NCBI RefSeq assembly: GCF_020184175.1
Contig: NC_065531.1
Location: 24,635,213-24,699,212 of the forward strand
Length of the DNA stretch: 64,000 nt
Source: Aphis gossypii
Taxonomy: Eukaryota; Arthropoda; Insecta; Hemiptera; Aphididae
Reading direction: 5' to 3'
The position numbers and the translations under genes were made by a program. Shown here piece by piece: positions 21,601-36,600 of the stretch (its first letter is position 1; the number at the start of each line of letters is the position of its first letter). The notes under the pieces are model-generated. The model did no database searches. It worked only from the letters and a program-made list of their open reading frames with translations, and was not told where the DNA came from.

Positions 21601-24600
21601 TATTATCACGACTATTAAAAATAAATTACATTTTTTTGATTTTGTTATTAAATATTAAATACTTACATATTAAATTAAGTAAATATGTTTTCATTCTCAT
21701 TTTTCACTGACATTCAACAACAACAATTCAACTCATACTTAAATAACTTAAAATTATCCGGAAACTAATTCATTGGTCTTAATTTAGGTTAAAAGCTGGG
21801 ATTCTAAATATATGCGGTCAACTTCGTGTTCGATAAGATTTGGTAAAAAATATGAACTAATAATATATATAATTTAATAAAATGAATTATAAATAATATA
21901 AAATTACGCTACAAATACGTTCCACCTTAGTTTCATAACGGTTTAACAAAATGTTTATTATTTTTTTATTTTGGTCTTTTTTAATAAAATATAACGGAAT
22001 TCAATATTTTAAAGATCCTTATCGAATCTTGATCAGCGAAATACATAAATATTATTATTATTAGTCGGTACCCGAAAATCAACTCTGTTCAAGTCTTAAA
22101 TATTTGTATACATAATCAAAAAATTAAGTTATTGTTTATTTGTACTTAAAAATTATATTGTTGTTAACTGTATCTATACCTAGTACCTTTAGTATATTAT
22201 ACTATTAAACTTTAAATAGAATTTAATAGTTGTGTAATATTATTACCAACTTAAACATTGGTAAAAGTATTAGTAAGCTAATAAATTAAGATCGACTATT
22301 AAGTCACGATAAGAAAAAAAATCTAATTTGAATATCGATTAGAAAAAAGTTATTACAATATTACATATTATAGGTAGGTATGTAAAAACGTTGTTAATTA
22401 CATTTTCATACCGTTCATACATATTTGTTATGATTGTAAAATAATAAGCGTACCTAAAATATAAATAATATATCTAATAATACCTACTTGTGTCTAATGT
22501 AATATTATTTGACTTTTTGGTACATGTAAATTTATGTTACTCGCAGTAAACAGCTAATTGTTTTTTTATTTTTCAGCATCATGTTTTCGAGAATAAATAA
22601 AATTGTTTTAATCGCTTTGATCACCACACCTCAATGCCACAGCTATTGATATATATTATACACCACTCAACAACACCCGACAAATTCACTTAATTAGTAT
22701 GTGAGAAAAAATTCTGAGGTTTCATTTAGTATTAATTATTACTTATATTGTATAGCTGCAGTGCGCAAAACCTCTATCACACGATGTTAACGTAATTTAT
22801 ACTCATTAAAAAATTTTCTTTATCGGAAAATAATAACAAAAAAAAAAAAAAACACAAACATTCAGCATGCGTGTTTTTATACAAGGTCATTCACCGAGCA
22901 TGATCACCATAATTTTTCCTTTAATTTATTTGAATTCTTTTCTTTAAAATTTTGAAGTACTGTTAAGTACTTAGACTTAATAACAATATTATTTTCAATT
23001 TTATTTACCATTTAATGTGCGGTCAGTATGTGGTGATAACGACTTCTTTATTTTAAATTTAAAAACAATTTCTGTCTTGTAAATCATAAAGCAGCTTACT
23101 TTTTTGCAAAAATAATTTAAATTAATATAATTTTAAGCTCAAACGATTAGTTGAGAACTTTGAGTTATTTATAACTCTCTTTACTATGCCATAATAGCTT
23201 AGGTTATAGATTTCGGTGATCATGAATCTATTCAAAATACAAAAAAATTTGAATTTGAATAAATTTATTGATAATAGGGACAACATTGAGTTAAGTAAAC
23301 TTGGTGAATCTCTTATATAATACTCTATTTTTGAAACGACAAAAGAACTTAATGGCGTACTCGAATTATATATATTATCAGGCTTTATATATACCGACGA
23401 TCAAATCGTACAATAATAATTTAATTATAATTCAAGTCGTTTCACATTTTTCTTCATTCTTCATCATAGTTCCCGTCCACGATCTGACCGACAAGAGTTT
23501 TCGTTCACAAATCGTAACGCGCTCCAAATCAGCGATGACAGTATAATACAACATTCCATTATCGCATACAATTGTGCGTACTTAAATAATCTGTTTTTTT
23601 TTTTATCGACGAGAGTCGGTACATATCATAATTATATATTGTACAATGCCAATTTAATAATTGAGTAGAGGTTTTTAATAACCTGAGAACCACTTACATA
23701 TAGTAATGTATAATATACAGGTATACTTATCTAAAAGACAAATGTACGTAAGACGATATTTTACGTTTTATATTATTATAATGTTCGTGTACAGTAGTGT
23801 AAGTGCTGGAGTGATTCGACGATGAACGGAATAACGATGCTAATATTTCGAGCATTCGTGGTAAAATAGCTCAACGTTTTTTATTCATCGTAATATTACC
23901 GTCGGTAAACGTATCTTATGCCCCACCGTCTTTTTAAAAGATACATAATATATTATAATAACGTAGTTGTTAATATTTTTTTAAGCATTCTATAATTCAA
24001 GTGCATTAGCTAGAACGTTTAAAAATGAAGTCGAATAATAATATAATATGTCTAATGTCTATAATATATATGTATTAAGGAATTGTGTACGGAGTAATTA
24101 TTTTATTAAAGACATTTGTCATTTAAAAAAACTATTATCTTTTATAAATATAAAAAAATGTGATTTTGCATAGTTTTACGTTACAACAAAACACAGTTTT
24201 TTGTCTTTAAAATTATCTATTTCTTTTTTTTATAGTACTTCAATATAATATAATAGTGTAGGTGTATAATTTATTTTAGAATAGTATTATGCAGAATTTT
24301 GTTCAATAAAGTAAAAACTAAATAAATTAAAATGATAAAAAATTGTACGAAATATTATTTTATATTATGAATGTTTTTTTTGTAATAGCTTAAAATTATG
24401 TAAAAAAAAAATATTTGAAACTATTAGTGTTTATGTAGGGATGAATCACCTGATCCATGTTATGAGCTGAGTAGTCGATCGATGTAAGCTAATTTCTATA
24501 ATCTTTGATTATCAACGTAATCGGAAAAGTTCAACACAAAGATTTTGTATTTGTAGGTAAATGCAGTCCCACCATTTCATTTAAACTAATAATAATTATT

Positions 24601-27600
24601 ATTATATGAGCGTTTTAAATTTTTAATTTGATCTTGATCTCATAGTCATACATAAAACCACAAAAAACACTATTTTATTTTCATTATATATTTGTTTGAA
24701 TATATGAACCGAATGAATAAGTCTAGAACAAGTGCGCGCCAATCAGTAGGTATTACATTATTCTTTAATTTATGATGATACAAGGATTCATTACATTTTA
24801 CTGTTAACTGAATAATTGTTTTAATATGCAGATATAAGATTTTGCGATGGAATCGCGTGTGTACCGATGACCTTAGCGCGTGTACGGACACTCGGAGTAC
24901 ATACGAGTACATCTGGTGTACAGATACATTAAATAAATATAATAAAATATAATTATTATGAGTCTCGGTGTAGTGTATAAAAACTTGTTCCGTTAATGAT
25001 AGATTTATAACGCACACGTGCAGCTGCCGCGTAAATGGGTATAATATCAATCGGAGCGAGCGCAGTGGCTATTGCTTTTTTTTCGACGTATCAATAATAA
25101 ATAACTCGAGCAGTAATAATAATGCAATGCACGCAGCATTTCTACTGGTCTACACGTATAATGTTAATATTATGAAAATAATTAACTGCGCTGACCTCGA
25201 AGCGAGAGACTTTAACGGAGATAGCAACCCGCGAAGTACCGACAACCGACTGTACACATATTATTATTTTACTGCACATTTTGTCTCACGTTACGATTGT
25301 GTTTTCCATTCGGCCGAAACATTTTAATTACATTATTGCACTATTAACTTAACGGGTAAACGTAAGAAAACAATCTCGGTGAACACTTGAAACGAGATTG
25401 TCGTAAACGAATACTATACGACATGCTATTATATTATATTAAATTCTAACAAACAGCGATTATAATATTATTTTTCGTTACAGACGACAATAAGTATAAC
25501 ATTAAAGTACTTCAACTTTTTTAGTTGAGTTAAATCAGTGTCGATGATGAAACATGTGCCTTTAACGAATGTATACAAATTTATATACCTAGTAAATAGG
25601 TATGATTTACTATAAAATCAACAACTGACTATAATATAATATATTAGCGTTTGATCGACACAGGCTATTTCCTGCAGTGTATAATATAATATATTATGGG
25701 CTATGGTGCAGTAACCGATATGACCGTATAATATTATGATTTTAAATTATAAATTAATTTATCATAATATATAATATACTTACGTCACCGAAGAAAGTCG
25801 CGATCCGAAAGTTCGTCTCCACCGCAACGTTCAAATTTGTGGCGGTGTGCTTTAAGACCACTCTGGCTCCGTTCTGCAACGATTACACATGCATAAAAAA
25901 GTAAGTTTCGCGCTTACAGTTTTGGGTAAGGGCATAGTTTTGGTTTTCACATTTGTTTTCGATTCACTAGCGGTCGCATGCAACAATTAAACACACAAAC
26001 AAATAATAAGCCCGAACTCAAGACGATGCTTAACATACTGTCGTCGATATACTGCTGCGGTGTTGCAGGTACTTATTCAAGAGCCGAGAAACGCGAACAC
26101 AACTGGTCTTGTCGTCGACTGCGACTCGTCCTCGCGTTTACGAGTTTACTTGTTTCTCTCGCAGTGCGTGGTGGGTAGCGCGCGTCGAAATCTCTCAAGG
26201 ACAAACCCGTTTTTATATGTATATAGTAATTACGTCGGAGGAAACAATCGCATTATTATTGTGTTTGTATGGGTTTGTAGTGTGTGTGTGTGTATGTGTA
26301 TTCCCACGCGCATCCTTTCCGCTTTGCTGTTCCGGTCGCATACACACGCATACAACCCGTCGCAGTTTTGGATTTAACGTCCGACTTTGGAGGAGCAGCC
26401 CCGTGTATAACGGTTAAAAACCGGCCACATATTATAGACAGACGTTTTTCTCTCTTTTTTAACGACCACTTGTCGCGGTGTTTTTGCGAATGAATATTAT
26501 ACAGTGATAAATCATAATAATGACGGTCGAAAGTATGCATAAGGCATAATATGTATAAATTATATTATTTATAGATAAGTATTAATCTTTATCTTAACTT
26601 TATTAACTTTGACTTCACTCAAGTTAATTTTTTCATTATAACTTATTTAATGTATTTTATATAGTCTATATTTTATTCGATTTTTTCTCACGTTCTTTAA
26701 GTATATTTATTACGTGTGTTAGTGTTTTTCTTTAGTTTTAAAACACGCATTTATGAATGTAAAAATTTAAAAAAATATAATATCATTATATATTTTTTGT
26801 AAACATGCTCTTTTACAAATAATTTAAGTTTTAAATAATCTTTTTTATTATCTTTATAATACTCGTAAATGTGAATACCTATCTTATTAATATTGCCTAT
26901 CTAAAAAAAAAATATTTTAAGTGTTGTCTATATATTATCTTATCTATATCGGTTTCAGATTATTTTTATACAACACTAGTTGCATTGCCTAGTCGAGCGG
27001 AAATACCAGTGATATGTGAGGTACTGGCAAAAAGGTCGTAAGGTCGTAGTATAGCTATTATAAAAATAACCGTTTGTTGATGGTTTTTTTTTTTGTTATA
27101 GAATGTTTTTTTTCTCACCGGAACCGGAAGTCCTTTTGCTTCCTCACGCATCGACACACGCCAGTAGTCTACCGTCCACCGGCAATATGCGTCCTGTGCG
27201 TCGACGAGCTTCAGGGCCGGGTGACCGGACACCCCTTGTTCAGTATATAGACGAGGCATGACTGCAGCGACGAACAGCGGCTAAGGAAACACCGTCGACA
27301 CATTAACATGATATTTATATTTTTATCGTCAAAAAATTATAATTATCATAAGTTTATTGATTTAGCGTGTCTTAAGTACTCTTAACCATTTTTTGTTAAA
27401 CACAGAACCAGCGTGACTACGAATAAGATCTCACCATACTTACATTTTTGTAAAATTTCACTTGGGAAAGGTATGTTTAAAATTATCATAACAAAATCTA
27501 ATAATTATTAAATACCAGTAGTCGATCGAAAGAACTATTTTACGTTTATTATCTAAAGTATTTGATGTAATCAATTACACATAGCCTATAGCTAAGTACG

Positions 27601-30600
27601 ATTTATGTATTCAAGTTTATTTGTAAATTGTTTACCGTTGTGTATACCAAATAACTTCGTTATAATACTAAATCGACAGACGCAACTTGCAATATTTTCA
27701 AATTAAATGAGTGGCTATAATTCCAATTATAAAAATGATAATATCGAGTACAATATGAGTATTTGGACACATATTGTGTATGGATAAAGAGTTCAAAAAA
27801 CGAGTGTGTATCAACTTTATCGATACCTGTGATTTAAGATAGGTATACGTAAACTGAATTAAAATCAAAAACACTTTGGGTTTATTTAATAATACATTTA
27901 TTAAAATACGTTCAATAGATACAATAATTATAAATAATGATACAAATTTTAATTTTATTAAATTCGCAGTCAATCAATACATTTATTTATTCAAAAAAAG
28001 TAGGTATTGTATTTAATAATTGTACCTATTTTATAGATTTGGAAATATTCTTACTAAAAACATTTATTACATTAATCATATACTTACTTATTTATTGATT
28101 ATATAATATTTGTATAGTTAAATTAATTAAATTAATCATACTATTTTTTTTTTCATAAAAGAATACACTTATTTAAATACGGTTGCAAATCGATAATTAT
28201 TTGCTTAATTATATCTCTATTGGATCAGCCCGAAAAACTTGACTTGTCATGTTACGTATAGATAAATATTTTATTAGTCCACAGGGCACAGATGTTTGTT
28301 ACGAAAAATATTATTTACATTATTTTTGAAGTATCTTAAATTGCTTAAATCATGCTCTCGCACATTATCATAAGTGCTATAGTAATCAAGAACTTATCCA
28401 GTTATATTATGGTGATTTATTTTGACTGCTTGCAATTTACAACGATCTCATCGTAGGTCAATGGGGGCAATCATATTACACTATGCCGGGTCGTTGACAT
28501 GGGTTTAAAGTGTGAGTGGGAGTATAAGGGGATTATACCCTCGCCTCTGATAGCGTATAAAGGACGTTCCGTTTAACGTATTATCCAAAATGTATACTGT
28601 ACGCTGATGCTTTGAAGTTGAATCAAAATAATTTTTCGTCTATTTTATTTTATTTTTTGATTTATCAATAATTATTTATATAAATATTAATATAAGTAAA
28701 TATATTTGTAGTTTATTAAAAAAAAAATAAGTCCTAAGGAAAATATAATTAATGTTTCAATTAAATTGATAATATATTGCTGATTTTATTAAAATAGTTT
28801 TTGCTTTTTAGAAAAGCAAGAAAAAATGTTTACTTAGGAAAAATAATTTAATAACATATTATTCCTAAATAATGACTTCGCACAGAAAAATATTTTACAG
28901 AAATCTGAAAACAATATTAGGACCCTTTGTAATTTTTGTAAATTTAAGCACTAGTAAAATTGCATTCGAAAATGATTCAGTAGCTTTGAATTTAGAACAC
29001 TAACGATTTGCCCGCCGATTATCTTAATGCGTGTTATTTCTTTTAAAACTTTGTGGGGTTGGTTACATTTTAAAAAAAATTAATTATTTATACGTATAAA
29101 TATTATATTATATAGTAAGGCTGATGTGTATTAATTTTATATTCTTTTAGTCGAGTACTTCATCGAACTCTTGTAAATAATATTTAATAATTCACATGTT
29201 TACCCTGGCTATAACCATAGCTTTGAAGAATAAATATGCAATTTCGTTATCATTATTAATATCGAATGTTTTTTCTCCACTCATTCTCTCTCATCACGTC
29301 CAATAAATCTCTAGGCATTTACTCGTCAATGATATAATATTATTATTTATAGGTGCGTTTGAAGTTATAATTTAATAAAACAAACAAAAAAACAACATGT
29401 ATTTTTAAGAAAGTTGAAGTTGATATAGTTGTTCCGACATTTAGTTAATTCTTTTTGACACGAATTAACAAGTTACTATAGATAATTAAATGAGATATGG
29501 AATACTGAAATTAATGCTAAATTGTCAACGTATTTATTACAAAGTTTAGGTTTTTCAAAAAAAGAATGATTTGTTTTACAACTTTTATAGGTCTCAACTG
29601 ATCATAATTTATTTTTAAGTATAAAACTATATGATAATACATTTAATTTATATGATATTAATCTATTTAAAAATGATTTTTTTCTTTTTAATGAATACCT
29701 ATAATATTATTATGTAACCATGTACCTATATATATTAAATATAGACACTTAAAATAACTTATATAATACAAAGGTGAATTTAGTTAAGAAAACATCATCG
29801 TACCCATAAAGAATTTAAAACAAATGGATTTATTTACTTAATCAATGTTTGTGAGTTTTTTTAAAAAACTCGTATTGAATATTAATATTTATTTTTCCAT
29901 TAATTTGTTTTTTAGTAATACGATATGAATGCGTACATAACAATTTTGTTTTCATATTACGTAAATCAGACTAATCAGAGTATATAATATTATATAATAA
30001 GGAACATATATATTCAAACTATAATATAAAATTATCGAATAAATAATACAAACACTATTAGATTAACAACTTTTAAGCTTGTTTATTATTAATTTTGGAT
30101 ATTTTAAGTTACACTAACAGGGTAAATTTTATGTTAAGCTCATTACATTATATATTTTCGATGCACTACATCCGAATTATTTACTAACAAATATTAATAC
30201 CAATACTCGAGTATTTGTTGGTCTAAATAAGAAGTTATTTTCTCTGTGGTAATCTGTGTAATAGTTGCATATGTCTGTTTTGTGTTTAACTATTTTATTA
30301 TAAGTACACGCATTATCAACTAGAATGTTATCGTTAATGAAAGTTTTCAACGGTCGCTCGCTCGCATTGCTATTAGTCGGAAAATATAAGGCTCAAGTAC
30401 AATTTATTACAAGGGATGTCTCAGTCGTTAAATTTCCTCAGATATATTATATGATGTTATTCTATGAACTTTAGATGGAGTTGAATAAAGTCAGTTGTAA
30501 CTCGAAGTTTTATTGCAAAGACGCTCACATTGTTATGTCTTACATTAGAACTTATTTTTTCATTTTTCGGTCAAAATTTTAAAACTGTTTTGTAAAGTTG

Positions 30601-33600
30601 CAAAATCTCTCATAACACACAATATTAATACTTAAATGTAACACATGGACATTTTTTAAAATAAGTCTAAGATAATTTGTCAATTTTTTTATGGTTTTTA
30701 TAGTTTTAATGGTCCGAAACTTAACTATTTAAAAATAAAAATATTAAGATAATATTTTGATAACATCATATTACATTAAATTACATTTATGTAATTCTAG
30801 TGGGTACAATTAAAACTAAAATACTGTCCCCAATTTTAAAGCCACTTTTATCATTTTTAATTCACAGTGTCTAACGATCGTTAGTTGTAGGCGTATAGCA
30901 TTATTAGCATATAATTAAAGGAGATGCCCGAATGATTGAAACAATCTTGCTAATTTTATACATTTAAATATACATAATAACACTGAATTGGATTTTTAAA
31001 TGAAATTTTATACTTTTACTTTTTAATGTAATATGATTGTATTTATTAATTATTATAAATGCACCAGATAAACACACAGCATAATAAAAAGTAAATAAAA
31101 TAATTAAATAAAGCCGTTCACAATTTACAAAAATAAATTTTCTTTTATCAAGATAAATTGTACAGTAGAATAGCTTACAACTACTGTTTTTACAATTTTA
31201 CCGTTAGTTTCTACATTTAATAAACTACGAGTATTAATGACCATTGTGTTATGTAGATAATCATAATTATTATTTAGTTTCGTCTCAGATTGAAATATAC
31301 TTCTTTTAAATTTAAATTTATCATATTATAACTATAATAGCTATAAATGAACACAATTAAAACTGGGTAAAAAATAAATGCACGTTGTAAAATAAAAATA
31401 TTTAAAAATATTTGTTGAGTATGTTACACTTGAATTTATTAGCACATATTTTTTTTTTTTTATTTGCAATATTATATACGTTATTTGTTTTACCTAGGCC
31501 GTTAGTAACGTTTTTTTTTATTTTTTCGAAAAATATGAATCTACTCGGATACGTCAACACAAATCATTTCATTATATTTGGTGGCTTAATGTTCTAGTTA
31601 TAATAATATTATTATGGTTACACGGCATAATTAAAGAGTAAAGAGCCAAGTCAAAAACTATTTCGTTTGTATAATATTATTATTATTATTTACGTTAGTA
31701 TTAAGGCATTACTATGACGTAATGGATTACTTTTACCTTGGAAGAGATGCACGGGCTAATGGCAAACGTATCGCCAAACATCAAAGGTTTTCCTTTTTCG
31801 CAGTTACTTCCAATTCTAAAACAAATAGATTACACGGTCAGATTAAGATGTTAGATATAAAATAATAATTTTTTTTCCTCCGTAGATCAAACGCTAAAAA
31901 TATTACGAGTGGAACTCAGTGGGACGCAAACTACTACGTTAATGATGATGGCAATAATAATTTTATTATGTCAATAATATTTTTTATAATCAACTACGGA
32001 TATTAATCGAAACATCCAGAAAGTAAGTATGAATTGTAGTTGGATTTCATATAAATACGTGTTGATACATTTTATATTTAAGGTTTTTCGATCCGCTACG
32101 AGAATTTCCCAACTCAAATCCATACACATTATATTATGAAAATGGCCAGATGCACAGTAATAATCAAGTTAAATATTAATTTATTTAAATTTTGTTTTTG
32201 CCCATCCAAATAATCGACTAGGGGAATATAGCGCGTCACATTATATTTCGTTTGTGACGACTCAGTGGATTTTCTCCGTAAGTCGTAACTCCCTTCGAAT
32301 TCAGTGGTTTTATGTTATATCCATATTCTAACGACGGGTAAAGAATTTCAGAAAACCAAAACAAAGTACTCTGTATTCCATTTCACCCCTCTACCGTCTC
32401 GTCGTCGTAGTCAGTTACTAGTTTAATATACAGGAACTCTTTGACCAAAAATGCATTGGGACTCTAGTGAATTAGATTCGGTAAATGTATATTTTACCCC
32501 GTGTTACAGTGCTACACGCTATGTAACTAAATATTTTTTTATAAATTGTAAAGGAGTTAATTTTTTTTTTTTTTTAATGTTTATGTATTATTTCTATATT
32601 ATTATAGAAACATCAACATTTGAAAGAAAATTTTCTAATTTATTGAAGTGTATATTATTATATTATGCACATTAATGATAATAGATAAATAAAATGTTGA
32701 GTTAAATACGATTTTATAATTATTATTTGTAGTAATTTAATATATTTATTACAACTTGACGATTTCAATCCTTCTTAATATAGCTCAGAAGTTATATTTG
32801 TTCATATTTTGATTTCAATACGTTAAAATATAAAATGAATAAAGACCTAAAGAAGGATATAGTTCTCATTTGGAAAAAAAACCTGGAATAAAAATGTAAG
32901 TATATTATATATTATTTTAAAATTGTAACATGATTTTAAGTTATATTTTAAAATTCCAAAATCAAAACTAAAATAAATTATATGCATTATTAAATTATAA
33001 AAGCCTGTATAATAACATTACACGGCTGCAATATGCGTATGAACGAATTTCCATTCGATACAAATCGATTTTTCACGCTCACATAGTTTATTATGTCATC
33101 ACTATCTAAATATAGGTACAGTATATTATTTTGTGTACAATCAGTTCGATACAATATTACCGTTTATGGATAAACAAATAAAGTATGTAGGTATATAATA
33201 TTATTATTCGTTCGTTGTATTTTAAATTCATCTCTCATATTAAATTGTTAAACGTTATTTCGTTTTCAAAACCTATGGTGATCGAAAGTTATTAGCATAT
33301 AGACGAATTACTTTCGCAAAATAAACACATTTTCCTCGCCGGGTTTTCACGAAGATATTTTTAAAACATGTCAAATAAAAAAAAAAGGTCAGCATCTCTA
33401 TAGGATTTCTACTACTACATAGTCTACGAAATTAAAACCATAGATTCGAGTTACTTGCAAATCTTGAAGCAGTTTCGGACGCAGCTCTCTGTCAGTGGAG
33501 AAGCGGTTATAGTGCAGCCCGGTCCCAGGCCATCTAATTCCGAGCGGTAGTCACTCGTCGAACACGATAAGGCCACGCCGCCGGCACCGTCTTTCCATCC

Positions 33601-36600
33601 CGGAAAACGGATGTCCGAGCATACGAGCTGTGCGTCTTCTCCGTATCTCAGGAACTCAGAGGTAGAATTCAAAACTATCTGTAGTATGAATAATTCGAAA
33701 TAAAATAATTATAATAATTTATTAATTCTCCGACAAGCAATTTTTACAAAATAAGGTGTATTATAAATTATAACAGAGAAACATTTCAACAAAGGCTGTG
33801 CCGGAGATGAGAGTTAATTTAAGTTTAATGATTCGTAAACTTATCAACGAATTCAATTTCAAAATAGTATAATTATACAATGTTACAAATCATTGAATAA
33901 ATAAAATAGTAAAAAACGGTTTCAATTATAAATTACCACAAATCCAAGAAATAGTGTATATTTATAAACTCCATTATCATTTAAATCCAAAAACTTAGGT
34001 TTTAATTGTTTAAAACTCATAAAACTATGTAGAAAAATTTTATGTTTAAAAAAAAAATAAATTAATACAAAATATGGTAAAGATTGACAATAAGCAGTGC
34101 TTCATTTAGGTAATGAAATATTAATATCTTTTGCAAATCGTGTGTTATGATTAAGAGTAGGAGAATTAATATTTTATTAATATATTATATAATATATAAA
34201 ACAACAGCAAATACATGTAATAGATGACGATTTAATATTTAAAGTTTTACATTAATATAAATAAGTTGTTGAGACGTGATTATATAGGCTTATTGAATGT
34301 ATGTTTTATAAGATAATTTAATGTATCATTTAATTTGTTTATATAGGTGTCATAATCGTTATTTTAAAATTTTATACCATAAGGCACTGGAAATTTATGT
34401 TTTTATTCAAGATATTTCTCAAACATTGAAATACATAAAAAAACATATCATTTTTAATAATATGATGATTTAAATATTGCAAGTTATTGATCACATTGAA
34501 ATGCAAAATTGAAAATTTGTTTTCGGAGTGCACATTTGTGGACTGTAGGCATAATATTAAGTACCTAAGTACCAACTCTTACACAAAATATATTGCTTTT
34601 TACTAATACAGATAGTCGTGAAAATAAATTCGCAGAATTCGGTGAGTGGACAATTTTTTTACATCGTATCATTATATTATTACCTATTTATTTATTATGC
34701 TTTATGCTGTAGGAGTAACATTAAATTTAATATATTTTTTTTTTATCCGAAACAACATCGCCCGAGTTGCTTGCATCTACAGGTTAGATTACCGTAGTGG
34801 TCGCGGTACAAGTCCGGTCAGATAATATATATATATATATTTTTTTTTTTATTACGATATGTAACCTTACCTCGTCTAATCTAACGCAGTTTCGTAGCTT
34901 AACGATACTAGCGGAAATCTGTTGAAATGCACTTGGAGTGACCGAAGCCGTAAAAATATATTTGGCCAGTCACGGGTCATCAGTGTCGCGTCGCTTTGGT
35001 TCGAGATGATGCGATGAAACGGAACGAGTTAGTGATTCAAATCGAACAAGTGGGTTACTTATTAGTTATTATAGATAGTGAAGCGACTCTTATAAATTTT
35101 AACTACACATATACGTGATTATAATATATTCATTATAATATGTTAAATTTAATTTTTTTTATTATAAACGAACAATTACGCGTTTATTTTGATTAGAAAA
35201 TCTTTACGTAGATCAAAATCGACGTATAGAAATAGAATAATAATATCGAAATAATTATTAGAATTTCAAAACGTGGAATATAGACATCTTCATCGATAGG
35301 ACGTCCTACTGTTTAAAATTTGAAATATTTTGCGAACCACTCGGGTCTTGTAGAAGCAATAAATAAATATTGTTGTTACTTGCTATAATAGCGATAACGC
35401 GCATTCCTCCCCGACGGCCGCGGCGACCGGTTTTCGACTTCTCTTTTATAAAAAAAAATTGTGATTTAAATTTTTTTTTTTTTAAAAAACTGAAAAATTT
35501 ATCACCAGTACTTATATTTATATAATCAATAGGATCTTTAAAAATTGAATAATGAGTCTAAACAATCGTTCAAAGATCTCATTTTTCGAAGTAGTTTCAT
35601 TTATAAGAGAGTACAATTTATTATTAAACGATATATTTACCTTGGTAATGACAAATTTTGTTTGAGAAACGTCTTAAGAGTAAATTTTGCCAAACCCGAT
35701 CAAATATTAATCAATTATAATACCACAATATACAAACACGGTGACTATACCTATTAGGTGATACTGTAGCCCAACAAGTACGGTATAATTATTATTGATA
35801 CTTTAATAGCTTTTAATTTTTTTTTATAAATTTATACTAATTTAATATCCGTTATTGTGATGTTTTTTAATGTTTATTAACCCGTATTTTGCAGAAAATC
35901 TTGAGATAAAATAAGATAAAATCGACCGTGTTTAAACGATAAACGAAAAAAAAACAAAAAAAAAAAACAGAATTTACGTATCGAGTTTTCGTATCAAATA
36001 GTTTAACGCTATCTAGTGGAAATTTACAAAATAAGTTGAATTGACTACGCCGTCGAACGTTAGATAGCGTCAAAAATTAGATTATTAATTTTATTTTTTC
36101 CAATATTATTTCAGTTTATTCAACAATACAGAAACACTTTGACATTAATTTCGTGCTAAAGATTTAGAGCACAACAACTTTATTAGGTATTTAATGGTTT
36201 TGCGAAACACAAAAATATGTTGAATAGGTAAGTAATAAAATTAAGCACTCGTAAAAGAAGTTTCTAATGGTAATACTTATGAGTGCTAACGAATTAAAAA
36301 TAAAATTGTTTAACAACTCTATGCGTGCTCAACGTGATTACTGTAAAAATAATAATAAACTTTCGTTTTAATGTTTACAATGATGTAAAACTCAACATTA
36401 TAATTTTATATTTACCGAATAAATTTATTACACGCTTCGAATGCTGTTCGATGTCAACAAGTTTAAAACTCTAAATCTAAATGTACTATAATTTAAAATA
36501 ATTTAATATAGGTATATATTTTTTTTCATTATTAAAATTTCAGCAGTAATAATATTTTATTTCAACAATTAAGACCAAATGCTATGTAGTAACATTTAAG

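Larger units (their letters stand above)
15674..25783 (-). other. CFAP161 intron 6, about 10 kb
   Basis: By far the largest intron of this gene. It is mostly AT-rich. CpG-richer islands stand out at about 16.26-16.86, 19.2-19.5, 23.4-23.9 and 24.7-25.4 kb, with short open frames at 16271-16426 (+), 19375-19503 (+) and 24670-25050 (-). A pair of ACAGGGTGAT sequences lies at about 16.86 and 17.59 kb and a transposon-end-like sequence at about 20.19-20.25 kb. The islands may be regulatory or fragments of nested genes. Confidence 0.7.

Noticed and set aside
26060..26540. Overlapping frames of 69-105 codons on both strands
   Set aside because: Mutually overlapping frames in a CpG-rich, (GT)n-containing island with no consistent splice sites; typical of non-coding GC-rich sequence.
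32837..32905. Short frame MNKDLKKDIVLIWKKNLE followed shortly by GTAAGT
   Set aside because: The stop codon lies before the donor and no other frame is open, so it does not form an exon.
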